A DNA stretch of 64,000 nucleotides from Bryoerythrophyllum caledonicum. Lineage: Eukaryota > Streptophyta > Bryopsida > Pottiales > Pottiaceae. Shown here one piece after another: positions 46,010 to 56,172 of this stretch. A program made the translations under genes and the position numbers. A model generated the notes under the pieces. It made no database searches. It saw nothing but the letters and a program-made list of their open reading frames with translations, and was not told the DNA's origin. How positions within the stretch are numbered: position 1 is the stretch's first letter; each line of letters starts with the position of its first letter. The stretch spans positions 5,058,168 through 5,122,167 of the forward strand of contig OZ020522.1 of assembly GCA_963971425.1 (NCBI GenBank), written 5' to 3'.

Positions 46010-46777
46010 GTAAGGCGTCGCAACCAGAATTATTGATATCTCTTGAATACTCAAGAGGTCGTCATCTATACATCCTCGGTCCGTACCTGATTAGAAGATT
46101 GTAGCTGATGGTCATTAATGAGTTTAATATGTTAGTATATTCTGTTATATTATTCTGAGCAGTAGAATCCCGTACTTAGGGTGTTCTACGGTTTAAGATG
46201 ACGATATTATACATAAGTCATTAGAAATTGCCTATGCCAATACTCTGGGAATTGTCTTCGCGATTTGTGCGAATGATATGCATGGAAGGCAAAGGTGACT
46301 TTCGTGCCTTTCGTAGTAAACATTTTCCCTCTTATGTAATTCGAATTTGGTACCGATTTAATACCAGTGAAATATTCACTTAATACCTAGGTGATACCCG
46401 TTGTTTCTCAAGATCAATATTATTATAAATTAGCAAGTACAGTCGAAAATTGTCCGCTTCGTATGATATTCTACCACAACCCCTAAACCCTATACCTAAG
46501 TAAATATGTGCTTTTCATTCTAATATGGCAGTTTACAAATGTAGGAGCTTCATGGGAAAAAATTATGACACACCTTTCAACTAAAACAGGGGACTCTAAA
46601 AAACCGAAATAAAGAAAAAACATGCAATTTTGCAGTACACCACGGCTATAGGATAGTTTCTAAAATTAGAAATCTATGGAAAATATGTCACCAAAATGGG
46701 ATGATCTGCTGAAAAAACCACTATTTTCACTTTTTCCCCAAAAAAATGACCAAAAAAACCTAGATTTCAGGATTTTT
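46010..46777. other. 3' flank of the transposase gene
   Basis: No gene. TAATACCTAGGTGATACCCG at 46,380-46,399 echoes 33,733-33,770 on the other side of the gene pair. A 13-bp block CCACGGCTATAGG at 46,640 is the inverse of CCTATGGCCGTGG at 33,436 with one mismatch, too short to be called a terminal repeat. Confidence 0.4.
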
Positions 46778-46825
46778 TATGCTCACCGCTCGCCGCTCGC
46801 TCCTCACCGCTCACAAGATAGCGTC
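46778..46825 (+). repeat. GCTCACCGCTCGCCGCTC block
   Basis: TGCTCACCGCTCGCCGCTCG plus a second CTCACCGCTCACAAGATAGC run. The same block occurs in inverse orientation at the 5' side of the LINE (about 33,346-33,380), and a shorter one at 7,690-7,711. The flanking A-rich sequence (CAAAAAAATG) is also partly shared. Confidence 0.7.
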
Positions 46826-46829
46826 GCTG

Positions 46830-48240
46830 GTTATAAATATGTTTGTAGTTGCTTTTGTTTTAAAGTTTATACATATATTTGTATTAGTATGTATCCCAGT
46901 TTTAGTTTTAGTATTTGTGTGTTTGTGTGTGTTTGTATTTGGGTTTGTATTAGTGTTCATTCGTATGTTTGTATTAGTATGCGTTTTAGTATTTGTTTTA
47001 ATGTTCATTACGGTATTTATATCTGTGTTCATATTAAGGTTCTGTGTGTGTAGTCTAGAAATTGTTTTATGGGGTGTGTTTTTGGATTTTAGGTTTTTTG
47101 TTTTACTTGGTTTTTGTGGGAAGTTGTTTATTAATATTTTTTCTATTTTTTGTGATATTTTTGGCGGTATGTGATAATATATTTTTATTTTATTCTCCTT
47201 GCTTTTTTGAGTATTGTTCATACTCATATTTGTGTCGGTGTTTATGACTTCTCTTGCTTCCGTATTTATATGTATTCTTTTATGTGTATTCTGACCTATA
47301 TCCGTATGTGTATTCTGACCTATATCCGTATGTGTATTTGTAGTTGTATTTGTAGTTGTATCTGTTTTTATATTTTTATGTGTATTTGTATTTGTATTCG
47401 TATGCGTATCCATATCTGTATTTTTGTACGTATGTATATACATGTCTATATCTGTATTTTTAGTTGTTTTTGTATCCGTATCCGTATTCCAGTATGTATG
47501 TACGTATGTGATTTTGTAATGTAATGGTATAATGTGTTGTTTTAGTTTTATTGTTTTGTGTGTGTGTTTTAAGAATTTTTTATTTTTTGTTTTCCTGGTT
47601 GTAGTATTTTTGTTTTTGTATGTGTGTATGTTTTTGTTTGTGGGATTTCTTGTGATTTTGTTTTTTCTTGTGATTTTAATCTGTGTATACGGATGTGTAT
47701 TTTTTATGGTGTTTCTGTAAGCTTGTGTATGTTTGTTTAGATATTTTTTAGTGTGTATTTTAGGGGTTGTGTATAGGTGGGTTTTTGTTTGCGGATGTGG
47801 ACATGTAGTTGTATGTATATGTGTGTGTCTGTATGTAGTATGTGTATTTTGTAGTTTATGTGTGTGTGTTTGGATGTGTGGGTGTGTTTGAGTGTATATG
47901 TGTTCATGTGTATTTGTGTATGTGTTTGTGGTTGAGTGTAAGTGTGTGGGTGTTTGTGTGTTTGTTTTGATGTATTTTTGTGCGTGGATGTGTGTGGGTG
48001 TGAATGCGATTTTTTTTTTTTTTGGGGTGGGTATGTAGTGGTGGTGGTTTTTGTGGTTGTGGGAGGTGTATACTCAAGGGGGTATGTAGTGTAATAAGTG
48101 TTTATATTAGTTGGAGGTGTCTGTGGGAATAGGACTGATGTCTTGTGAGTGGTTGTATAAGAAGTGTTTGTAATGTAGAGGTATAGTAAGGGTGTATGAG
48201 TGTTGAATGTGTGTATTCCATATGTGTTTTTCCAAAAAAT
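46830..48240 (-). repeat. Low-complexity GT-rich tract, ORF2-leader-like
   Basis: Plus strand rich in GTATTTGTATT, GTGTGTATGT and TTTTGTATGTG units; the minus strand stays open over long stretches encoding Thr/Asn/His repeats (TNTNTNTHKN, HTDIGQNTHTDIGQNTH). This composition matches the Thr/Asn leader of the LINE ORF2 at 32 kb and lies downstream of the ORF1-like gene in the same orientation, so it may be the start of an ORF2 whose remainder is missing. Simple-sequence expansion unrelated to coding is the alternative. Confidence 0.6.
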
Positions 48241-48743
48241 ATTCATACCGTAATGCTATATGCAGTGCCAGAGTTTATAGATACGTGGGAAAAAACCCCC
48301 AAACCAGTACATGCAATCACCTTGTGGACTCCAAGACATGTGCTTAGTTGTGGGTGTGTGGTAGTAGAAGTGTAGAGTATGTATAGAGTAGGAGGTGGTT
48401 AATGAAGAGGGTGTAGAGACTACGGTGAGGCTAGAGTATATTGCGGCTACTAGAGTGGAGTGATATGTCGTTATTGATGGTGAATAACTGAGGGAGTAGA
48501 GATTTTGGGAGGGTATATCTAATTGGGAGGGTATGAAGGGTACTAATGTCTTGAGTATTAGGGTATTAACTAGCATTTTGTAGTGAAAGGGGGAGAGTAT
48601 ACAAGAAGAGATAGTGATTTCGAGGAGTAGGTGAGTGCACAAGGAGATTTGGAAAAGTATACTAAAAGAGTGGGGGAGGGAGGTAAAAACCTTGTCCACC
48701 CATGTGTTGCCACATTGGTGATATCTTCGGCCGTAGTCCTTGG

Positions 48744-50384
48744 TCAATCCACGTTTGAGTGGTCTTCTAAGGCTGGGATAGTTGGAGGCCGCGATCCTGT
48801 GATTTGTTGCATAGCCATCAGTGCAGAGGTCATCAACTGCTCCACATTTGATAATTTCGCCTGTAACTCACTGGTGCGGTTATCGGTGTAGGCCTTTGTA
48901 TCTTTGATGATGTCCTCTCTGAGGGTGGAGAGCTCCTGGCGCAGTCTCTTGTTTCTTGCATCTATAATGGAGGTCATTTCTAACCTGGTAATGCTAGCAG
49001 GAGCTGGGGTAGTTTGGAGGGACGCCACGGTGTTTACGAGGGCTTTATTGATGTCATTAAAGCCCCACTTCTCCAGTAATGCGGTGGTAGGTGGGTCGTC
49101 ACCTTCGAGGCTGCGGTGGTGGGGGGAGATCTCCACTTGATGTCGCCCTACAGTGAAAGTCTTGTGTAGGAATTGGCGGTAGATGATGGGGTTAGGGAAT
49201 TGCACATTGGCACTGCCATTGTGCATTCCTCTCTGCTGCCTGTGGAACCATAGGGAGATGACATTCTTGGCCTCGAAAATTTGATGGATAGCATTCGTGG
49301 TTTCTGCCACGCTCATAAGAATGGGAAGTTGGGAGAGGGTAACCGTCAATGCGTCTTTCTTGGCTCTATCAACGGGGGTGAGGCTTCCAGAGCTACTAGC
49401 ACGCGCGGGTATCACCTCGTGGTGTGTGGTGATCTGGTAAAGCTCAAACTTCTTGGCCTGTTGTGGAGTTGGGGCAACTATAAAGGCATGTGTATCCTCT
49501 TGTACCTTCTGCACATCTGTAATCTCTAATTCTAAGTTTCTCGAGAAACTATTCGTTACCGCGTCCTGGAAGAGGGTGTGGGCAGCCACACCCTTAAGGG
49601 ACTCACTCTTGATTCGTACTGATAGGTTCTTTCGGGCTACTGCGTGGAAAGTTTTGCATACTTTCCCTAGGGAGGCCTGTCCTGTAGGATCTAGGTGGAG
49701 GATGAAGTATCGGGTACCTCGAAGAAGGGCAATGGCGTCCACCTCTGGTCTGAGGAGGTGTAGTTTAATGATTCCTGACCATATACCTCTTTGTCCCTCT
49801 TTTTTGACCCCCTTACATAAAACGGCAATAGGATCCATGAGGTTGGTGCCTAAGGGGATTTTCATGTGTTCAAGCCTAGCTAGGGCTAGTCTCTTCACAT
49901 CATCATGGTGCATGGGGTGAGGTGGCAATTCGAAGTGAATTGCCACATGGAAGTCATAGGAGAGTCCAGTGATAGGGTTTGTAGGGATATCAAATGGTAC
50001 TTGAGTAAGGTTGTAGTGTTGTCCCTCGATGTTGTCGTTGCGTAGCGAAGAGTATAAGAGTTGTGGTATCCTTGGGTAGGCCACATCAGCTCCAATGGCT
50101 TCCTCAGCTTCTTCTTTGGGTACTCCACGGGTGATCATGTCTCTAACGCCCTCTCCACTGAATAGGGGCTCCTGTCCTGCATCTATGGCAAGCTTTTCCA
50201 TAGTGGAGAAGCCTAACCAGAATCGAAATGATGATAGGTCAGGGATGGAGACTTCGATGGTGGGATAATTACCTTTGGCTTTCTTGGATGGGGTTGGACC
50301 TCCGCTTGCCTTTGAGCCTAAATCTTCAGTTGTTGTAATCTTTATGACACTTGGATGGGGATTTTCGGTGTCCATGGCGTCCAT
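48744..50384 (-). CDS. LINE ORF1-like protein, 546 aa
   Basis: Uninterrupted frame from ATG 50,384 (MDAMDTENP) to TGA 48,744. The N-terminus is disordered with a basic KKAKG patch. The middle holds two segments with RRM-like character (about residues 195-280 and 345-420, for example ALTVTLSQLPIL and VISLWFHRQQRG). The C-terminal 90 residues are Glu/Lys/Leu rich and likely form a coiled coil (RLRQELSTLREDIIKD). RNA-binding domains plus coiled coil are the layout of LINE ORF1 proteins, which coat the element RNA. It lies upstream, in the same orientation, of Thr/Asn-rich DNA like the LINE ORF2 leader, which supports this. I did not find a zinc knuckle. Intactness suggests recent activity. Family assignment is inference. 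Confidence 0.6.
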   Translation of the reverse strand: MDAMDTENPHPSVIKITTTEDLGSKASGGPTPSKKAKGNYPTIEVSIPDLSSFRFWLGFSTMEKLAIDAGQEPLFSGEGVRDMITRGVPKEEAEEAIGADVAYPRIPQLLYSSLRNDNIEGQHYNLTQVPFDIPTNPITGLSYDFHVAIHFELPPHPMHHDDVKRLALARLEHMKIPLGTNLMDPIAVLCKGVKKEGQRGIWSGIIKLHLLRPEVDAIALLRGTRYFILHLDPTGQASLGKVCKTFHAVARKNLSVRIKSESLKGVAAHTLFQDAVTNSFSRNLELEITDVQKVQEDTHAFIVAPTPQQAKKFELYQITTHHEVIPARASSSGSLTPVDRAKKDALTVTLSQLPILMSVAETTNAIHQIFEAKNVISLWFHRQQRGMHNGSANVQFPNPIIYRQFLHKTFTVGRHQVEISPHHRSLEGDDPPTTALLEKWGFNDINKALVNTVASLQTTPAPASITRLEMTSIIDARNKRLRQELSTLREDIIKDTKAYTDNRTSELQAKLSNVEQLMTSALMAMQQITGSRPPTIPALEDHSNVD

Positions 50385-50519
50385 AGCTGGTGGAGGGTGT
50401 GGAACTGAAGTCACTAGGCTAAGGGTTCAGGGGCTGGGGTAGGGCAATAGTTGGTGAGGTAGGTCCCTGGATATGTAGGAAGGTTGGTGTTGATGCGGTG
50501 GGTCGCTGGGTTATTGAAG

Positions 50520-50760
50520 GGGGGCGAATAGGAGGTTGTGTAGGTCGCAGTCTAATTGCGTGGGTCACAAGTCCGCTTGGGTGGGTCGCAGCCTGAGTGC
50601 GTAGGTCGCAGGTTAGGTGGCCGTTGTGAAGGTAGGTTGGGGTGGGTCGCTGTGGATGCAGGTAGGTGGCTGTAAAGGCTTGAGGTCGCAGCGTGCGTGC
50701 TTGGGTCTCAGCCTGAGTGCGTGGGTCGCAGCCTTTAGATGGGTCGATGTGCCTCAGGGA
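50520..50760 (-). repeat. Imperfect TGGGTCGCAG repeats upstream of ORF1
   Basis: Eight to ten copies of TGGGTCGCAG(C/T)CT or GTAGGTCGCAG, with a GAGTGCG block in several. Together with the 111-bp repeats at 51.6 kb they form a repetitive leader of the ORF1-like gene. Confidence 0.7.
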
Positions 50761-50761
50761 G

Positions 50762-51454
50762 TCACTCATAACAGGGCGTTGGGGCAGGTTGCTTGTGTTC
50801 TGGGAGGATCTCTGTTCTATATCTTGCGATCGCTGAGTGCGCTGGAATAGGTTGCTTGTGTCTTCGGACTATTGATGTTGACGAGGGCGCAGGTTTAGAC
50901 GTCGAAGTTGACGTGGGTTTGGGCTTGTTTAGGTCGAGTCGTCTGGTCTGGGACGATGTCTTCGGGGTCTGGGATGGTGTCTTCAGGGTCTGTGACGCGG
51001 TTGTCTTCGAGGTCTGGATCGATGCCTTCGGGCTCTGGGACGATGTTGGGCAATCCTGTGATTTGATGCTGTCGAAATTGACGTTGGGTTGGGTCGTTGT
51101 TGCTTGATCTGCTGTTGAGGTTTCACAGTCAAGATCTAAGTCGATGTTGGTGTTGGATTTCGGTGTTGACGTCGGGTGTGTTGACGCCGGGTGTGTGGGT
51201 TTGATGTCGACGTCAAGGTTTAGGTCTTCGTTGGATTTGGTGTCGTCGTTTAGGATTCTGTGTGGACGGGGTTGACGTTTGTTATCGTTGAAGTAGACGT
51301 CGGGTTGTCTGCGAGTACTAAGTCGGTTTGTTCCAAGCAGTTGCTGGTCTCCTCCTGTCTTGTATCCTTGATTCTCTGTCTGGGATGATGTTGCCTCTGC
51401 TTGAATTGAGTTGCAGGTTCCTGGCTGGTATCTAACCCTGCTCCTGTTTTGCAA
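50762..51454 (-). CDS. Low-complexity Thr/Ser/Gln-rich open frame
   Basis: A 230-codon frame upstream of the ORF1-like gene, in the same orientation. The start used here is the first ATG-like position and uncertain. The product is made of SQTPKTSSQT-type and TSTSTSKP-type repeats and Asp-rich blocks, and has no domain. It may be an upstream extension of ORF1 or an accidental open stretch in a repetitive leader. Confidence 0.25.
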   Translation of the reverse strand: MQNRSRVRYQPGTCNSIQAEATSSQTENQGYKTGGDQQLLGTNRLSTRRQPDVYFNDNKRQPRPHRILNDDTKSNEDLNLDVDIKPTHPASTHPTSTPKSNTNIDLDLDCETSTADQATTTQPNVNFDSIKSQDCPTSSQSPKASIQTSKTTASQTLKTPSQTPKTSSQTRRLDLNKPKPTSTSTSKPAPSSTSIVRRHKQPIPAHSAIARYRTEILPEHKQPAPTPCYE

Positions 51455-51601
51455 GTTCGGCGTCCTTGGATTCCTGCTGTGAGTCGAAGTGTCTGCTGTT
51501 TCTGTCCAGGTCTTTCCTTTTGTTTGATGTTGTGTAAATCCTTGAATGCGTTGTGTACTCCTAGTCTGCTTGTTTCCACCTGTGTCGTTGCTCTACTAGG
51601 C

Positions 51602-51822
51602 TTCTACCTGTTGCAATGCTAAAGTTTTATGTTGTCACAGGTTGTAGGGTTCAACCGGGAGTACCAGGGCTGCTCCTCACTCTGTCGCTGGCTGGGTGAT
51701 GCTGGTTTGGGTTTCTACCTGTTGCAATGCTAAAGTTTTATGTTGTCACAGGTTGTAGGGTTCAACCAGGAGTATCAAGGCTGCTCCTCACTCTGTCGCT
51801 GGCTGGGTGGTGCTGGTTCAAG
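51602..51822 (-). repeat. Two 111-bp leader monomers
   Basis: Copies start at 51,602 and 51,713 with TTCTACCTGTTGCAATGCTA and differ at only a few positions. Placed 1.2-1.4 kb upstream of the ORF1-like gene, they look like LINE 5'-leader monomers, which in other LINEs carry promoter activity. Confidence 0.8.
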
Positions 51823-53310
51823 TGTGATGCGTGCATTTGTGCGTTTGCAACGCCCTTTCTGTGCCTGCAAGATTCTAGAGAAAAATGCACAGCGCTTCCG
51901 CACTCTATTGTAGATGTGGAAATCTCTATGTGTGTGCAAGGTTTTATGTGATCTAGGGTTAGGTTGTGTTTTCTGGTTTGGCTATTACTTATCACTACTG
52001 GTGATCTATGTAACTTTACGAGGTTGAATCAAGAAGAGAGATTGCGAGACATCAAGTGTTGGCTAATGGTGTGTGATCTACAGATGTGCATGCATTAATC
52101 AGAGAAAGGGGAGGAATGAGTGCTCCATAAACTTACAGAGGTGCATGCGCTTCTTGTTGCTGGAATGTGTGGTGTATGCGCTTGCTGCTGTTGCTTGTGG
52201 CGTGCTCCAGGGTTGTGCGTTCGATTGCTTGAGCTCCAGGATGTCAATGTTGTGGGTCGTGCGCTATGAAGAGTTGTTGCTGTAATGTAGTTGCGTTGGG
52301 TTTGTCTTGCTATATTGTAAAGGTAAAAGACTGGGTTGGGGAGGTGCATCGACTAAGAGAGAGGCCTACAGATTTGGTATCCAACTTACAGATCTGGGGC
52401 AGATCTTGTGGCACGGGGCTAGATTACATCTATGTGCCAACACTTGCTCCCAGGCTTCTCAGAAGACGCACACCATAGATCTAACACCCTTGCGTTCACT
52501 CCTCAAACTCCAGATCTGATGCTTGTGAGCCCTTTCCAACGTGATCTGTGTCCCAGACCTCTCTCCTTTCTCAGATCTAGAATGTATGAGGAGCTCTCAC
52601 CAAGATCAGCCACCTCTTGGTGCCCACACTCTTTCCCTGAGGCTAAGTCCCACCTCCCCTCACCAGAGATTTCGGAGCTCACTCAGTCTTCATCTCCCCT
52701 TCGCCTCACAACCTACAATATATTGCAATGCAAACCGAAGCTATCGATGACGAACGTTTGCAAGCAGCCCTAAATTCTGTGGAGTAGATAGTGTGCCTTT
52801 ATGAGAGTATACTAGTTGTGTATGGTAATTGATATATAGTGTATGTGTAAGAGTAGTATATTCTGAGGGTGATGTAAAATGTTATGTCATTAATCCTATA
52901 GAGTAAAGGTAATTTTACTATCGGTGCTAAGTCCATTTGTAGAAGAATCTATATTTAGTTTCTACCATTGTATGCATTATATACTACGTTGAATATCTTT
53001 TAATCAACTGCCAACCCTTGCATAAAGTATGCTTTTCTGTGATTACGCCTGTTTGTATACTACAATCCTTCAAATCTATCTTTGAAATATTGTGAAACTA
53101 TATTAAATACACATTTATCTAGTATTAACGAGGGGCCACCAAAAATTAGTTGAAAATGCCAAAAAATCGCTTCCAATATGAACAACCATGATTGTACGTA
53201 ATATTGTTGTAGAAGCTCGATTTTTTTTCTTTGGAAATCAATTTTTTTCATTGATTTTTTTTTTTTTGCAATTTTGCCACTTTTGTTCGCGATGGCCGCC
53301 GTTGTACCCA
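51823..53310. other. Leader or spacer, nothing recognised
   Basis: The first kilobase may belong to the LINE leader (CAGATCTGGGG and similar blocks near 52,390-52,560). Short open frames on both strands are unremarkable. The part from 52.8 kb is AT-rich spacer. Confidence 0.35.
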
Positions 53311-53418
53311 AGTGCACTTTTATATGGCCAAGTGCACAATTGCTTAATTGCATGTTAATTTTAGTTGAACTTCCGAAACTTACATCATCCATTGGAAACA
53401 ACGAGTTAGTCTACTAGT
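53311..53418 (+). mobile_element. Variant element terminus and CTAGT end
   Basis: GTGCACTT...AAGTGCAC hairpin followed by AATTGCTTAATTG is a variant of the terminus seen at 12.2 and 59.7 kb. It runs into sequence ending GTTAGTCTACTAGT at 53,418, which resembles the end of the Helitron-like element at 53,793 (GGTCAGTATACTAGT). Confidence 0.4.
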
Positions 53419-53433
53419 ATATATTTGTACTCT

Positions 53434-53793
53434 TCTACTATATATTATAAAAGAGCAAGGCTAATAATCGGACCGACACCTAGGCATCTCAAAATGTGCC
53501 ACATGGCAATATCTGGGGCATTTTTACTTTGTATACGTAGTAAATCCGGGTATCTAAATAATGGGCGTATGTTTACTTAATTGAGGATTATCATTGGCTT
53601 GTTGGGGACAACGTGGGATCCTCTAGTATTCAGTAGAAGGGCTAGGAGTATCAACTAGGTATAATGCCATAAGATGTGGTGACACATGGGATTTATTTTT
53701 ATTATCATTATTATTTGTAATTATAATTTTACAATTTTTGTTATCTTACCTAAACTTTCACTACTCGTTGAGAACAAGGGTCAGTATACTAGT
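53434..53793 (+). mobile_element. Helitron-like non-autonomous element, 360 bp
   Basis: Starts TCTACTATATATTATAAAAG and ends CAGTATACTAGT, giving the TC...CTAGT ends expected of Helitrons. No coding capacity and no clear hairpin near the 3' end, so the call is tentative. The 5' part matches 12,050-11,850 on the minus strand. Confidence 0.45.
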
Positions 53794-53819
53794 ACAAAAT
53801 CAAATTAACATATTCAAAC

Positions 53820-54217
53820 TGTTGGAGTTTAGAGTTGCTTGTAGTTACTACGGTGGTATAAATAGTCATACATTGAAATATATATAGGAGGGAAAGTATA
53901 AGGGGAGAAAACAGAGAGAGGTGAATTGACATGTGGCATGGTCAAAGAGGTAGGACCAATCCATGTGTTGTGCATGGGGTAAGCAAGGACACATGGGTGG
54001 TTGCATGAAGTCTATGCGCCATGTGTCCCATGCATTGGTTGGCAAGGGACACGTGGATGGACAAATGATGTCGGACTGCCATGTGCCCAATGTATTGGCA
54101 AAAGCTTGCCACCAAATTCTACTGTAAGAAAATATCTCACTCCAAGCATTGTTTGTAATCCTTTGTGTGTTTCTTTGCTTATGCAACTATCTCTCTACTT
54201 CTTTTAACTTCAATACA
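53820..54217 (+). repeat. Copia 5' LTR
   Basis: Begins TGTTGGAGTTTAGAGTTGC, has TATAAATA near 53,858 and ends near CAATACA. Blocks GTTGCTTGTAGTTACTA, AATATCTCACTCCAA and CTATCTCTCTACTTCTTT match the 3' LTR. Confidence 0.75.
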
Positions 54218-54672
54218 AACCACGGATTTTGTACAGATATGAACTATATAAAGATTTCATACTTTCCCTTCATACTTCTTATATTTTATTCATTTTACTT
54301 TTATTCAATCCGAACCGTAAAAGCAAGTTTTTTTATAATCAGAAAGTACAAAGCCTCAAACGCATGGTGACACATGGCGATACTCGTTAATTACTTAGAT
54401 CCATTACTTATTTAGTTACCAAAGATAAGACTTGGATATCTGTTGTGGCATCCCAATATCACTTTGAAATTGACCACTATGTATCAAGGGCGTAATTGTT
54501 AAAATATATGTAAGAAAAAGTTGATGTCTTTACTATGTATAATCATTAAAAGGATACATCTCTTTTCACCTTTTTGTCTTTCATGATGCAATGTTTTTCC
54601 TATGTCTTACCTTCTTCGTGCACATTGAATACATCAGAACTTCACATCAGTAAATTAAAATGTATATAGATA

Positions 54673-55300
54673 TTGTTTCACGAAGGTATATTAATCCCTA
54701 AAGGTCTATATACCTTCGTGAAACAATTTCACACCAAAAACACTTCAAAATTGTTGATTCTAGTGCAATGAATAAGGAAGGAAATAAAACCTTATATTTA
54801 TCCTTTTGACCATAGGCTCTCCATAAAGACTTACTAAGTAGCATACTCACAAAATTTCATACACTTTGATCGCACGGATAGAAAGATGATAGTGTTTGAA
54901 GTCAAGAAAATGGTTTATTTTCTTCCGTGTGTTGAGTGGATCAGCAGAATTTGACTTCACTCTTGGTATCAAATTTTAGCACTACACAAGGTCTAAATCT
55001 CTTACCATATATACCAATTTTTAGAAGTAGAGAAGGGATGTAGTATATTCAAAACAAGTGTGCAAGGAGTGAAGGTTCAAAAATTGTAAATTAACGATTT
55101 CTTTTTTTGAGGATTTAATATGCTTTAGAATGATAATTGAAATGGTCAATAAGGAGGTTTACACCACATATTGTTGTAGACAAAATAAAAAGTGAAAAAT
55201 ATGAAGATCTCTAGGTTTTATGTTGAAAAGATGAATTTTTTTTCCTCACATGCCCGAAATGTGTAAAAATGTTTGACTTGATTTTTTTAAAATTACACTA
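54673..55300 (+). repeat. Dispersed AT-rich repeat with 18-bp terminal hairpin
   Basis: Copy of the dispersed family (CACTTTGATCGCACGG, GTGGATCAGCAG, ACACCACATATTGTTGT). Its left end is an 18-bp perfect inverted repeat TTGTTTCACGAAGGTATA (54,673-54,690) and complement (54,709-54,726), with an 18-nt loop. Confidence 0.8.
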
Positions 55301-55584
55301 AAGACAAGAATTGTTTTCTAACATTTTCAAATAAGGGAATATTTTCTACATGAATGGAAAATCTCAATGTCAATAGAGACTTCTAGCAAAATTTTGGAGC
55401 TACCTTGAGTCCCCATTTTGAACTTTGAGTGGTAGTGATTATCAAACCATGAATCCAAAAAACAAAAAAATAAAAAGTAAAGAATATATATATACTCTAG
55501 CAATTTGCATTTGATTTGCAACGCATTAGTCCAACCATTTTCATGTAGTTTTTGTATTACAAACTATATACAAAAAAAAGGTAA

Positions 55585-55745
55585 CATGATTCATTGCACG
55601 GATGACTGCGCGATTAACTGCGCGTTTGACTGTAGAGTTTCTGTAGTTCACTGCACGGTAGAGTGAGCAATTAACTACACAGTTGACTGCAACATTTATG
55701 TAGTTCATTGCACAGTTGACTTCGTGGTTGATCACTACATGGTTC
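55585..55745. repeat. TTGACTGC minisatellite
   Basis: About ten imperfect 13-16-bp units of the type TTGACTGCACGG or TTAACTGCGCG. A 64-codon open stretch on the minus strand (NCAVN-type repeats) is a by-product. Confidence 0.7.
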
Positions 55746-56172
55746 AGTGCGTAGATTGTGATTTTAGTAGTATGATATATATCTCCATGGAGCTCTTATC
55801 AGGGACAATCTAGTATAAGAGTTTAAAATAAGATTTTTCTTTGAAGTTTAGGAACGTGTCCAAGATCCAAAGCGTAGGCCCCACATACACTTAGACTCTT
55901 AGAGGTTAACTAGGAAAAATTTTACACTCCTATTTAGTTTATTTGCCAATTTACTTTGCAATATTGTTCTTTTCATGTAATATATTAAGATTCAATATGA
56001 ACCATCTAAGATGTATGTGTACATGTATTCATACAAATTTATATATACATACATAAGAAATACTACGTATGTACAAAAGCATATTACGGTGTTCACTGGA
56101 ATGTTTTTCAAATTCTTACAATAGAGCAATGAAGCTTCCTCTTTGTTCCATATAAATTTGTATCAATAGCCA
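55746..56172. other. AT-rich spacer inside the Copia element
   Basis: No coding trace of copia gag or integrase is visible here. Confidence 0.4.

Noticed and set aside
33436..46652. Terminal inverted repeats of the gene pair (CCTATGGCCGTGG and CCACGGCTATAGG)
   Set aside because: Only 13 bp with one mismatch over 13 kb, without extension or target duplication.
47161..48240. Long plus- and minus-strand open frames in the GT-rich tract as real genes
   Set aside because: Simple repeats of GTAT/GTGT keep several frames open at once; the composition explains them. Only a possible relation to the LINE ORF2 leader is kept.
52073..52773. Several 70-113-codon open frames near the LINE leader
   Set aside because: Frames overlap on both strands with no domain and lie in leader-like sequence; they look accidental.
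53434..53793. Firm Helitron call
   Set aside because: TC and CTAGT ends are present, but no stable 3' hairpin or helicase is visible; listed only with low confidence.
54673..54726. Bacterial parS-like site (TTTCACG / CGTGAAA)
   Set aside because: The half sites are separated by more than 30 nt and lie at the edge of an AT-rich repeat far from the ParB-like gene; the resemblance is short and likely chance.
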